Positions 8,701 to 17,317 of a stretch of DNA of 64,000 bases are shown piece after piece. The DNA is from CAYXTW01 sp964452645. GTDB lineage: Bacteria; Zixibacteria; MSB-5A5; GN15; PGXB01. Made by a program: the position numbers and the translations under genes. The DNA is taken from assembly GCA_964452645.1 (NCBI GenBank), contig CAYVMO010000005.1:62001-126000 (forward strand), written 5' to 3'. Numbering within the stretch: the stretch's first letter is position 1; each line of letters starts with the position of its first letter. The notes under the pieces were generated by a model. That model was not told the DNA's origin. It saw nothing but the letters and a program-made list of their open reading frames with translations, and searched no databases.

Positions 8701-10335
8701 CTAATTTCCTTGAGCATAGCTTACATCCTTTTGTTTCCAGCCGGTTCGCTGGAAAACGCGGATCTGAGGTGTTTCCGGCGGGAGCTTTGCCGGATCATCC
8801 AGATCGCTGTCATAGGACCAGATCCGATTAGGAGCCGTATAATAACTACCATACGACCAGGTCGAAGTTGCCTGCTGAGAATTCCACAGGTTAACTATAG
8901 ATCCTTTGAAGGTGAAATCATCGCCATTCCAATTTTCGAGAAACCGTGGCAAGTTTTCCAAACCACCGTTATAGTCGGAGGAGGTGGTATTCGTATTTCC
9001 GGTCAGAACGGATGCGTTGCAGGCCGTATTACTGGCATTTCGGCTGCCAACCGGTTGCGTTGATTTGGTATCGTCCCAGCTATTGGACAGGAAGGTGATT
9101 GCATCGCCGGCCAATGCCGCCGGCTGCTTATTAACCGTATTATAATCACCCTGGACATACATCGGATTTTCGCTGTAAACGGACAACGGACTGCCCAGAT
9201 CGGAGCCGTTTTTCAGACGCAGGCCATTGTAGGAACCGGCGCGCTGATCCGAGGAATATATAACACCGTTGGCCGGCATGTAACCGCTGCTTGCCAGAAG
9301 AGCCATATCGACATCGGTGGAGTTTACCACCTGACTTTCACGGCTGTCGGTGAAACTGCCGGTTGTGATGGTTCCGGCCGGAAGCAGGGCGGTTACATCG
9401 GTCCAGACGGCACCGATCGGGGAATAGGCCCGGCCGTTCATTATTCTTAATCCGGCCTTATTTTCATAAGAATCCGGGTTGCCGGCACCCCGTTCGATAA
9501 TCTTGTGCGGATCACCCACGATAGCTAATGGCAAATTTAATTCCCCCTGGCCGAAAGCGGCATCCTGAACACGGCCACCCCAGCGCACGGTTGCCGAATC
9601 ATACCAGTCAGTTGAAGCCGATGTCAGAAATGTCCCGTCACCGTTTTTCATATTCTGATGATTGCCGTCGGTATCCTTTATAAAGACATTACCATTATCG
9701 ACGGTTCCGGGCCCTTTTCGACCATGTAATAGATCTCCGGAACAAGTTACATAACTATCCATGTACAGGTTGCTTCCAGCCTGCAGCCAGATATTGCCGT
9801 TGGAATGAACGCGGCCAAGCAGAGACATATCCGGCCCGGGTGCGATTTCCAAATCATTTGCGTAGAATACGGCGAACTGAAATAGCGGAACGAGGGCACA
9901 TTCAAAATTCTGGGTAAGGACAACCTGAGAGTTGTCGACCTGCGAAATGCCGGTTGATTGGATAGTGTATGTTTTAATAGTAGCGTTAAGACCGGCCAAT
10001 GTGCCGATCGATAATGGTTTCTGAACGGCGGCACCGTTATCAGTCGCGTTATATGCGACAATAACGTCATTAATGGTTTCATTGCCGGAGGGCATGGTGG
10101 TCGGCGGATAACCGGTAGCGTCGTACTGATTCTGGATTGCCGCCGAGGCTCGTTCCAGGCCGGCTTCGGCCCCATAGAAGGCCTTCATCTCATTAAGTTC
10201 ATTACCGGCAATATTGACCTCGTCATTGGAAATCTTAATCGCGGCAATGCCGATCATGGTCAACATGATCATTACAATCAGGGCGATAAAAGCCGCCAAT
10301 CCTCGATTACTTCTTAATCTTTTAAGACTTAACAT
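8701..10335 (-). CDS. PilX-like type IV pilus minor pilin, copy 1
   Basis: 544 residues from the ATG at 10335, which sits 5 nt behind AAAGGAAG; an ATG at 10362 lacks an SD. N-terminal RG|LAAFIALIVMIMLTM helix, then ISNDEVNIAGNELNEMKAFYGAEAGLERA, matching PilX_N. The large soluble part repeats the order of its neighbour: GRVHSNGNIWL, CSGDLLHG, ERGAGNPDSYENKA, PANGVIYSSDQRAG, AGDAITFLSNSWDDT, ENLPRFLEN, KLPPETPQIRVFQRT. It is probably exposed at a pilus or pseudopilus tip. Sequence divergence from copy 2 is substantial, so the duplication is old. Confidence 0.85.
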   Translation of the reverse strand: MLSLKRLRSNRGLAAFIALIVMIMLTMIGIAAIKISNDEVNIAGNELNEMKAFYGAEAGLERASAAIQNQYDATGYPPTTMPSGNETINDVIVAYNATDNGAAVQKPLSIGTLAGLNATIKTYTIQSTGISQVDNSQVVLTQNFECALVPLFQFAVFYANDLEIAPGPDMSLLGRVHSNGNIWLQAGSNLYMDSYVTCSGDLLHGRKGPGTVDNGNVFIKDTDGNHQNMKNGDGTFLTSASTDWYDSATVRWGGRVQDAAFGQGELNLPLAIVGDPHKIIERGAGNPDSYENKAGLRIMNGRAYSPIGAVWTDVTALLPAGTITTGSFTDSRESQVVNSTDVDMALLASSGYMPANGVIYSSDQRAGSYNGLRLKNGSDLGSPLSVYSENPMYVQGDYNTVNKQPAALAGDAITFLSNSWDDTKSTQPVGSRNASNTACNASVLTGNTNTTSSDYNGGLENLPRFLENWNGDDFTFKGSIVNLWNSQQATSTWSYGSYYTAPNRIWSYDSDLDDPAKLPPETPQIRVFQRTGWKQKDVSYAQGN

Positions 10336-10404
10336 GACTTCCTTTCCTTTTTTGGAGTTCATTTGACCCAGTTTATCCGAAATTCGGATAATGCACTTAT
10401 AATA

Positions 10405-11229
10405 TTACATATTCCTCAGGTTCACTCTTGAAGCAAAGGCTCTCCGCCGATACGGATCATTCGGTAAATCCGGGTCGGCGTGGCCGGTTCTGGCAATAAG
10501 CGAAAACAAAACGGCCTTTATATCATCAGCCATAGGCGGAACGTCAACAATAAGGCCATTTTTCATTCGGTAGCGGAACTGCAGGTCTTCGACATTTTCG
10601 GCATAGATCTGAGCCGCCTGATTCGGTAATTGCATCATAAGACTGGGGTGTTCGGTATCGGTCGTATCGATGAAATATTTAACCCGATTAAGAGACATGA
10701 TAATGGCATCTTTTGCATAAGCTACCGACAATGGGTTGCCATCATGTTGAATAGTCGCGGTCGCCGTTTGGAGGTCGCTTATCGTAAAAAATTCACCACC
10801 TCCGGAATCCGGGTGGTAAATATATACCTGCTGGCCGGCCTGGAAGGAGGATATGTCCTGACCGTCGCAATGCAGGACATCCGTTGTATTAGCCATTGGC
10901 TGTTCAAGCGTAACGTAAAATCCGTTGTTGGAATAATTGATAAGGATAGTGTCCGGGTCAGTATTGGAGGCTTTGATACACGGGAGGCCTAATGGTAGGG
11001 CATATCCGGCCATTCTCACATTCCGTGTTATTTCGTCTATAGCCGCTCGGGCATTCTGCTGCATATCAGTGATTTCATCCTGAACCGTCCAATTCTTATG
11101 CTGATTTATATAAACCTTAAATATGGCGGCCGTTATGATACCTGTCATAAGCATTGCAATTAACACCTCTATTAATGATAGTCCCTTAGCCCCCTGCAGC
11201 CTTTTTATAATGATTCCGAATAACTGCAT
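10405..11229 (-). CDS. PilW-like minor pilin, copy 2
   Basis: 274 residues, ATG preceded by a near-perfect SD (GGAGGTGATC). Class III prepilin leader with processing site AKG|LSLIEVLIAMLMTG (Glu at +5), followed by the QHKNWTVQDEITDMQQNARAAIDEITRNVRMAGY block characteristic of PilW-type minor pilins. Expected to be cleaved by PilD and built into the pilus tip complex. Close paralogue of the next gene upstream. Confidence 0.88.
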   Translation of the reverse strand: MQLFGIIIKRLQGAKGLSLIEVLIAMLMTGIITAAIFKVYINQHKNWTVQDEITDMQQNARAAIDEITRNVRMAGYALPLGLPCIKASNTDPDTILINYSNNGFYVTLEQPMANTTDVLHCDGQDISSFQAGQQVYIYHPDSGGGEFFTISDLQTATATIQHDGNPLSVAYAKDAIIMSLNRVKYFIDTTDTEHPSLMMQLPNQAAQIYAENVEDLQFRYRMKNGLIVDVPPMADDIKAVLFSLIARTGHADPDLPNDPYRRRAFASRVNLRNM

Positions 11230-11247
11230 GGGATCACCTCCGAGTAT

Positions 11248-12066
11248 TTAGATGTTTCTCAGACTTATCCTTGACGAATAAGTTCTGCGTCGATATGGAT
11301 CATTGGGGAAATCGGGATCGGGTTTTTCGATTCTGGCCGTTAAGGTCAACAGGACTTCTCTGATATCATCCACTATGACCGGCACATCGACAATTGTCCC
11401 GTTTTTCATTTTGTACTGGAATTGTAAATCTTCAATGTTTTCAGCATATACCGCCGGAGCCTGTCCCGGCAGTTGCATCATTAAGGCCGGTTGATCCGGG
11501 TCGGTGGTCGTATCGACGAAAAATTTTACCTGTTCAAGAGATACAATAATGGCATCTTTATCATAGCATTTCGATAGCGGCCAATCGTTATGCTGGATAT
11601 GCGATGAACCGGCTTGGACTTCACTGACCATGAAAAACTCGCCGCCGCCGGAGTCGGGATGAAATATGTACGCAAACTGGCCGTCATAAAAACACGAAAC
11701 ATCATGACCATCGCAGCGCAACTCCGAAGAAGGTTGTGGCATAGTATGTTCAATGGGAGCATAACAACCGCCGGTCGTATAATTAATTACAATCGTATCC
11801 GGATCGGTATTATAGGCTTCGATACTCGGCAAGCCCAGCGGCAGTTCATACCCGGCCATTCGCACCTGTCTGGTCAATTCATCGATGGCCGCCCGGGCAT
11901 TTTGCTGCATATTGGTTATTTCATCCTGGATAACCCAGTTTTTGTGTTGACTGATATAAACTTTAAAAATCGCAGCTGTTATGATGCCGGTCATAAGCAT
12001 GGCAATCAAGGCTTCTATCAGCGATACGCCTTTAATACTGCGAAACAATGTTTTGAATTTCTTCAT
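11248..12066 (-). CDS. PilW-like minor pilin, copy 1
   Basis: 272 residues. Prepilin site IKG|VSLIEALIAMLMTG with Glu at +5. Central block QHKNWVIQDEITNMQQNARAAIDELTRQVRMAGYELPLG is almost identical to copy 2. The C-terminal signatures (FQYKMKNGTIVDVP, FPNDPYRRRTYSSR) are also shared. SD AGGTG upstream. Lies 7 nt behind the PilV gene. The tandem PilW pair directly precedes a tandem PilX pair. Confidence 0.88.
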   Translation of the reverse strand: MKKFKTLFRSIKGVSLIEALIAMLMTGIITAAIFKVYISQHKNWVIQDEITNMQQNARAAIDELTRQVRMAGYELPLGLPSIEAYNTDPDTIVINYTTGGCYAPIEHTMPQPSSELRCDGHDVSCFYDGQFAYIFHPDSGGGEFFMVSEVQAGSSHIQHNDWPLSKCYDKDAIIVSLEQVKFFVDTTTDPDQPALMMQLPGQAPAVYAENIEDLQFQYKMKNGTIVDVPVIVDDIREVLLTLTARIEKPDPDFPNDPYRRRTYSSRISLRNI

Positions 12067-12073
12067 ATTGCAC

Positions 12074-12433
12074 CTATATGCTATCGGTTCTTACATAGGC
12101 GGTCATGGAATTTTGAAGAACATCGCCTCTCTGGTTTTTCCATGATGCCATAATATCAATGCGGCGGAGATGATTGGCCACGGAATAGACGTGCCAGTTC
12201 CTGGCGATAGGCCCGATGGTGTCGGAGCCGCTGGTTAATGTCATATCGGTTCTCAATTGCTCCAGTTTTTCCTGGATAAGCTGCGTGGAGGCGGTCGCCT
12301 GGTTTGACCAATCATTACCCTCCATGGCGATCATCGCCATATTTAAAAGCAGTAAAAGTGACAATGTTAAGATGACCATTGACACCATCACTTCCAGGAG
12401 AGTAAACCCGTTATTTCGGCTAAGTTTTCGCAT
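12074..12433 (-). CDS. PilV-like type IV pilus minor pilin
   Basis: 119 residues from the ATG at 12433, chosen because GGAAAGAG lies about 8 nt upstream and it gives a normal short prepilin leader: MRKLSRNNG|FTLLEVMVSM. The open frame extends to 12547 without signals. A hydrophobic helix (VILTLSLLLLLNMAMIAM) follows the cleavage site. First cistron of the minor-pilin operon. No pilus ATPase, platform or peptidase genes are present here. Confidence 0.85.
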   Translation of the reverse strand: MRKLSRNNGFTLLEVMVSMVILTLSLLLLLNMAMIAMEGNDWSNQATASTQLIQEKLEQLRTDMTLTSGSDTIGPIARNWHVYSVANHLRRIDIMASWKNQRGDVLQNSMTAYVRTDSI

Positions 12434-12857
12434 TTTGGACTCTTTCCTTTCTGTTATTCTGACAATGTGGTCTGAAAAAGCTTTGCCAATTTGAAACAAT
12501 TTACAAATAGGATAGGGAATATTCCGCCAATCTATCAAGATGTTCATTTTAACTTATAGTAAAACAACGACTTAAAAAAGAACGGGAAAGTTAACCTGAG
12601 ACTATTATCCGGACTTTTACAAGCTATAAATATTGAAATTTCAATAAAAAATGGCGAAAATCGGCGAATAAGTATGGGATTTTTCCAATATTTTTCAGCC
12701 AGCCTCCGGATACATCGAAAATAATGTTAAAGGTTGAATTAGGAGACCAAAATTCGTATCTATAATTAACAGGATGTGCCGGGAATTCCGCGCCGCATTA
12801 ATTTGAAGCGGAATATATTAAGCGGCCTTCTAAGGAAGTTTAAAAAAGGTTGTTATC
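12434..12857. other. intergenic region between pilV and nfo
   Basis: No gene seen. Divergent promoters for the pilin operon (left) and nfo (right) must lie here. A perfect 14-bp palindrome ATTGAAATTTCAAT occupies 12632-12645, and a TATAAT at 12761-12766 points towards nfo but has no good -35 at 16-18 nt. AAGG about 10 nt before the nfo ATG serves as SD. Confidence 0.45.
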
Positions 12858-13715
12858 ATGTTGTTAGGTGCTCATATGTCGATTGCAGGAGGCGTTTATA
12901 ATGCCGTTATCGACGGCAAAAGGGCTACTTGCGATGTTATTCAGATTTTTACCAAGCAGTCCAACCAGTGGAAGGCTAAGGAACTGACCGATGAAGATGT
13001 CGAGCGATTTTTCACCGAGCAGAATGAAACTGGTGTCAACGTTGCCTGCGCCCACGACAGTTACCTGATTAATCTGGCATCACCGGATGAGGCGCTATAT
13101 GCAAAATCGTGTGATGCCTTCAGGATTGAACTCGAGCGCTGCGAGCGATTGAAAATCAAGCAACTGGTAATGCACCCCGGCTCACATGTCGGTTCGGGTG
13201 AAGAGACCGGCCTGAAACGGATTGGCTCGGCGATTAATAAGATTTTCGATCAGCTTCCTGACAGTAAAACGTCCGTGTGTCTCGAAACGGTCGCTGGCCA
13301 GGGGACTAATCTTGGGTATAATTTCGAGCAGCTGGCGCAGATTATCGATATGGTCGAAGATAAAATGAGGCTGTCAGTCTGTCTGGATACGTGTCATGTT
13401 TTTGCGGCCGGATATCCATTGCAGGATCCGGGAGATTACCGGAAAACTATGAGAGAATTCGATACTATCCTCGGTTTAAAACGGTTGAAAATAATTCATT
13501 TTAACGATTCCAAGAAACCGTTTGCATCACGGAAGGATCGCCATGAACATATCGGCGAGGGTGAGCTGGGATTAGAGCCTTTCCGAAATATTTTGAATGA
13601 CCGTCGGCTGGACAGAGTGCCCAAGATTCTCGAAACGCCCAAGAGCGAGGATCTACACGAGGATATTGAAAATCTGAAGCTGTTGCGTTCTCTGATTGAT
13701 AAGAAAAAAAGTTAA
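12858..13715 (+). CDS. nfo: deoxyribonuclease IV (AP endonuclease IV)
   Basis: 285 residues, the normal length. Starts LLGAHMSIAGG. Family motifs carrying the three-zinc ligands are in order: AHDSYLINLA, MHPGSHVG, CLETVAGQG, CLDTCHVFAAGY, IIHFNDSK, DRHEHIGEG and a terminal ILETPK. Cuts 5' to abasic sites and removes 3' blocking groups in base-excision repair. Monocistronic by spacing (about 100 nt to the next gene). Confidence 0.97.
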   Translation: MLLGAHMSIAGGVYNAVIDGKRATCDVIQIFTKQSNQWKAKELTDEDVERFFTEQNETGVNVACAHDSYLINLASPDEALYAKSCDAFRIELERCERLKIKQLVMHPGSHVGSGEETGLKRIGSAINKIFDQLPDSKTSVCLETVAGQGTNLGYNFEQLAQIIDMVEDKMRLSVCLDTCHVFAAGYPLQDPGDYRKTMREFDTILGLKRLKIIHFNDSKKPFASRKDRHEHIGEGELGLEPFRNILNDRRLDRVPKILETPKSEDLHEDIENLKLLRSLIDKKKS

Positions 13716-13752
13716 GTTAAAGATTGCGGCTGTCGTCGTATATAAATGGGAT

Positions 13753-13782
13753 TTGGGCTTGCCAAATGAAATGTCGTATAAT
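13753..13782 (+). promoter_or_regulatory. possible promoter of the ychF-lon-nnr operon
   Basis: TATAAT at 13777-13782 with TTGGGC (13753-13758) 18 nt upstream. The -10 is perfect, the -35 weak. It lies about 40 nt before the ychF ATG. Confidence 0.35.
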
Positions 13783-13820
13783 ACAATACAAACGTATATT
13801 TAAACCGGTGAAACGATGAT

Positions 13821-14876
13821 ATGAAACTGGGAATCATAGGACTGCCACAATCGGGTAAGACTACTCTTTTTAATGCCGCCTCCGGCCAGGAGGAGCCGGT
13901 CGGTGACTATTCAAGGGCCGTTCACCAAGGAATCATAAAAGTGCCCGATGAGCGACTTGATAATCTGGCGGCCATCGTTAGGCCGAAGAAAGTTACTCAT
14001 GCCGAAATAGAATTTCTTGATGCCGGGGGTTTTGCCGAGGCGAAAAAGAAATCCAAAGGTGAGCATGATATTGTCCATGACTTGCGGATGATGGATGCGC
14101 TGGTTGTTGTCGTCGATGATTTTAATCCCGATGCGACGCCGGAGCAGGATTATCAAAAAGTCCTTAATGAACTGGCCTTTGCCGATCTTGTGTTGCTAGA
14201 AAATAATGTCGGCAAATTGGAGCGGACCATAAAACTGACCGGTAAACGTGAGCGGGCCAAAGAGCTTGAAGTTTTAAAGAAATGTCATGAGGCGCTTAAT
14301 AATGAAACCTTGCTTTTTGATATTGGTTTGTTAGATGATGAAAAGAAAGCAATTGCCATCTATTCGTTTCTGACTTTAAAACCGCAACTATTGACCTTTA
14401 ATATATCGGAAAACAAACTGCCGAATCATGCCGAGATATATGACGGCTACGAAAGATATTGTAAGGCCGGGATTCGGGATATTTCCGTAATCTGCGGTAA
14501 GATTGAAATGGAACTGGCTTCGCTATCCGACGAGGACCGGGGGGAATTTTTGAAAGAGCTAAATATCTCCAGTCCGGTGATTGAAAAGTTTATTCAGCGC
14601 TCGTATAGTCTGTTGGGTCTTATTTCCTTCTTTACGCTGGGCGAACCGGATTGTCATGCATGGACAATAAAAAAGGGAACGACAGCCCGCAAGGCGGCCG
14701 GAGAAGTGCATACCGATTTTGAGCGCGGTTTTATTCGGGCGGAAGTTGCTTCATATGAAGATTACATGCAATACCAAAAATTATCGGAGTTGAAAGCGGC
14801 GGCGAAACTTCATGTAGAGGGAAAGGAATATATTGTGCAGGATGGCGACGTTATCCTGTTTTTGTTTAATGTTTAA
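13821..14876 (+). CDS. ychF: YchF/Obg-like ATPase family protein
   Basis: 351 residues (family about 363). P-loop GLPQSGKTT (7-15). The usual NxxE nucleotide motif appears as NISEN. The C-terminal TGS/DUF933 domain is highly typical: GLISFFTLGEPDCHAWTIKKGT, AAGEVHTDFERGFIRAEV, and YIVQDGDVILFLFNV at the end. The switch region normally DxAGLVKGAS reads LDAGGFAEAKKKSKGEH, and the mid-part is shorter than in standard YchF, so this is a divergent branch. YchF binds ribosomes and hydrolyses ATP, with a role in stress translation. Heads an apparent operon with lon and nnr. Confidence 0.88.
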   Translation: MKLGIIGLPQSGKTTLFNAASGQEEPVGDYSRAVHQGIIKVPDERLDNLAAIVRPKKVTHAEIEFLDAGGFAEAKKKSKGEHDIVHDLRMMDALVVVVDDFNPDATPEQDYQKVLNELAFADLVLLENNVGKLERTIKLTGKRERAKELEVLKKCHEALNNETLLFDIGLLDDEKKAIAIYSFLTLKPQLLTFNISENKLPNHAEIYDGYERYCKAGIRDISVICGKIEMELASLSDEDRGEFLKELNISSPVIEKFIQRSYSLLGLISFFTLGEPDCHAWTIKKGTTARKAAGEVHTDFERGFIRAEVASYEDYMQYQKLSELKAAAKLHVEGKEYIVQDGDVILFLFNV

Positions 14877-14918
14877 TTAATGTGATTACGGCCGATATCT
14901 AAGATAGAAGGATGTATT

Positions 14919-17315
14919 TTGGACGAAGTCAGCAGCAAAAAAAATATTGGAAATCACCGCAGGACACTGGTCGTTCCCGTTTTGCCCGTCAAAGGGATGA
15001 CGGTCTTTCCGAATCTGGTTGTACCATTAATAGCCAATGAACAAAAACAGGGACGGCTGATTGATGAAGCTTTGATGCATGGAAGTACCGTCGGCATCTT
15101 TCTTCAGAAGGATCAGTCCAAAGAGGATCCTCGCGCCGGTGATATTTACACCATAGGGACATCGGGTAACATATTAAAGATGTTACGTTTCCCGGATGGT
15201 ACCATTCGCTTTTTGGTGCAGGGTATTTCGCGGATAAAAGTGATAAAATTCCTTAGAGATAAACCGTATCTGACTGCCGAGGTGGAACAGATTAAGGATA
15301 TTATTCTCGATCCGATGCGGACCGAGGCGCTTCAGAGAAATCTTGTCGAACAGTTGAAAAAAGTTGTCGATTTATCTCCTAATCTTTCGGAGGAGCTTTA
15401 TATCTCGGCCATAAATCAGAATTCCGCGTCGAAACTGGCCGATTTGATAGCCTCCAACTTGAGTTTTCCGGATAATGAGAAACAGCAAATCGTCGAAGAA
15501 GCCAATGTTTATGTACGGATGGAAAAGTTGTTGATGATTATCAACAAGGAGATCCAGGTTCTGGATATCTCCAAAAAGATACAGAGTGATGCGCAGTCGG
15601 AACTGGGTAAGATGCAGCGGGAGTTTATCCTTCGCGAGCAACTCAAGGCAATCCGGAAAGAGTTGGGTGAAAAAGACGATCGCGCCGAAATCGATGAATT
15701 CGATCAGAAAATAATAGAAGCCAAAATGCCCGAACCGGCCGAGGAAGCCGCGCGCAAAGAGCTCGACCGTCTTTCGAAAATGAATCCGGCTTCGGCCGAG
15801 TATACCGTCTCGCGAACTTATCTGGATTGGCTGGTTACATTGCCGTGGTCGAACTCGACGATTGATATTCTGGATATTAAAAAAGCGAAAAAAATTCTGG
15901 ATGAAGATCATTATGATCTGGATAAAGTCAAAGACCGGATTCTCGAGTATCTTGCGGTACGCAAATTAAAAAGTGACGTCAAAGGCCCCATCCTCTGTTT
16001 TGTCGGTCCGCCGGGTGTGGGAAAAACGTCGCTGGGGCGTTCGATTGCCCGGGCGATGGGCCGTAAATTCGAAAGAATATCGCTTGGCGGTATGCGTGAT
16101 GAGGCCGAAATACGCGGCCATCGAAGGACATACATAGGTGCGTTGCCGGGACGCATTATCCAGAGCATCAAACGCGCCGGCTCGAGAAATCCGATTATTA
16201 TGCTCGATGAAGTTGATAAAATCGGTTCTGATTTCAGGGGGGATCCGTCAAGCGCTTTACTGGAAGTCCTCGATCCGGAACAGAATGATACTTTTTCGGA
16301 TCATTACCTTGAAGTGCGGTTCGACTTGTCGAAAGTAATGTTTATAACGACGGCAAACCTGCTTGATCCGATTCCGCCGGTACTTCGGGACAGAATGGAA
16401 ATTATCAGAATTCCCGGCTATACCGATATGGAAAAAGTGGAAATAGCCAAAAGGCATCTGATTCCCAAACAGTATGATAATCATGGGTTACCGAAAGGCA
16501 GATTAAAATTCAAAGATTCGGCGATTTTGGAATTGATTGATGGCTACACGCGCGAGTCGGGACTTCGCAATCTGGAACGGGAAATCGCTTCGATATGTCG
16601 AAAAGTTGCGAGGAAAATTGCCGCCGGGTCACAGCGAAATTATACGGTCGAAAAAGAAGATGTGGATAAGTATCTCGGCCCGCATAAATTCACGAAAGAA
16701 GTTGTCTCGAGGAGCGGCCAGGTCGGAGTCGTACCGGGTCTGGCCTGGACATCGGTCGGCGGGGAGATATTATACATCGAAGCGACGGCCATGAAAGGCA
16801 AAAGGGAATTGACCCTGACCGGGCACCTCGGCGATGTCATGAAAGAATCCGCTATGGCGGCGCTGTCCTACGTACGAACTAATCTTGATACACTCGGTAT
16901 TGATGCCGATTTCTGTGACACTCACGAGATACATATTCATGTACCCTCGGGCGCAACGCCCAAAGACGGTCCTTCAGCCGGTATCACGATGGCGGTGGCG
17001 CTGGCTTCACTGCTGTCCGGTCGTCCGGTAAAACCTCTTCTGGCCATGACCGGCGAGATTACGTTACGCGGCGAGGTACTGCCAATCGGCGGTGTTAAAG
17101 AAAAGTTGCTGGCGGCTTATCGGGCCGGCGTAAAGACCGTAATTTTGCCGGAGGAAAACAAAAAAGACATGTCGGAAGTTCCTCCGGAGATAAAAAAGAT
17201 TGTCAGGTTTAAATTCGTTTCCGACGTCGGCGAAGTGTTGAAAATGGCTCTTGATAAAAAAACGAAAGAAAAGAAAAAGACAGCCGGGAAACGAAAATCA
17301 GCCGAAAAGAAATAA
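14919..17315 (+). CDS. lon: ATP-dependent protease Lon
   Basis: 798 residues from a TTG at 14919, supported by AGAAGGA 6-7 nt upstream; no in-frame ATG is near. N-terminal LAN domain (VLPVKGMTVFPNLVVPL), coiled segment, AAA+ module with Walker A GPPGVGKTSLG, Walker B IIMLDEVDKIG and arginine-finger region. The C-terminal serine-lysine protease domain has KDGPSAGITMA (nucleophile Ser) and IGGVKEKLLAAYRAG (catalytic Lys). A lysine-rich tail follows. Degrades damaged and regulatory proteins in the cytosol. 42 nt after ychF and 2 nt before nnr. Confidence 0.97.
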   Translation: MDEVSSKKNIGNHRRTLVVPVLPVKGMTVFPNLVVPLIANEQKQGRLIDEALMHGSTVGIFLQKDQSKEDPRAGDIYTIGTSGNILKMLRFPDGTIRFLVQGISRIKVIKFLRDKPYLTAEVEQIKDIILDPMRTEALQRNLVEQLKKVVDLSPNLSEELYISAINQNSASKLADLIASNLSFPDNEKQQIVEEANVYVRMEKLLMIINKEIQVLDISKKIQSDAQSELGKMQREFILREQLKAIRKELGEKDDRAEIDEFDQKIIEAKMPEPAEEAARKELDRLSKMNPASAEYTVSRTYLDWLVTLPWSNSTIDILDIKKAKKILDEDHYDLDKVKDRILEYLAVRKLKSDVKGPILCFVGPPGVGKTSLGRSIARAMGRKFERISLGGMRDEAEIRGHRRTYIGALPGRIIQSIKRAGSRNPIIMLDEVDKIGSDFRGDPSSALLEVLDPEQNDTFSDHYLEVRFDLSKVMFITTANLLDPIPPVLRDRMEIIRIPGYTDMEKVEIAKRHLIPKQYDNHGLPKGRLKFKDSAILELIDGYTRESGLRNLEREIASICRKVARKIAAGSQRNYTVEKEDVDKYLGPHKFTKEVVSRSGQVGVVPGLAWTSVGGEILYIEATAMKGKRELTLTGHLGDVMKESAMAALSYVRTNLDTLGIDADFCDTHEIHIHVPSGATPKDGPSAGITMAVALASLLSGRPVKPLLAMTGEITLRGEVLPIGGVKEKLLAAYRAGVKTVILPEENKKDMSEVPPEIKKIVRFKFVSDVGEVLKMALDKKTKEKKKTAGKRKSAEKK

Positions 17316-17317
17316 GC

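Noticed and set aside
12632..12645. Palindrome ATTGAAATTTCAAT as an operator
   Set aside because: A single AT-rich 14-mer far from any recognisable promoter; may be chance.
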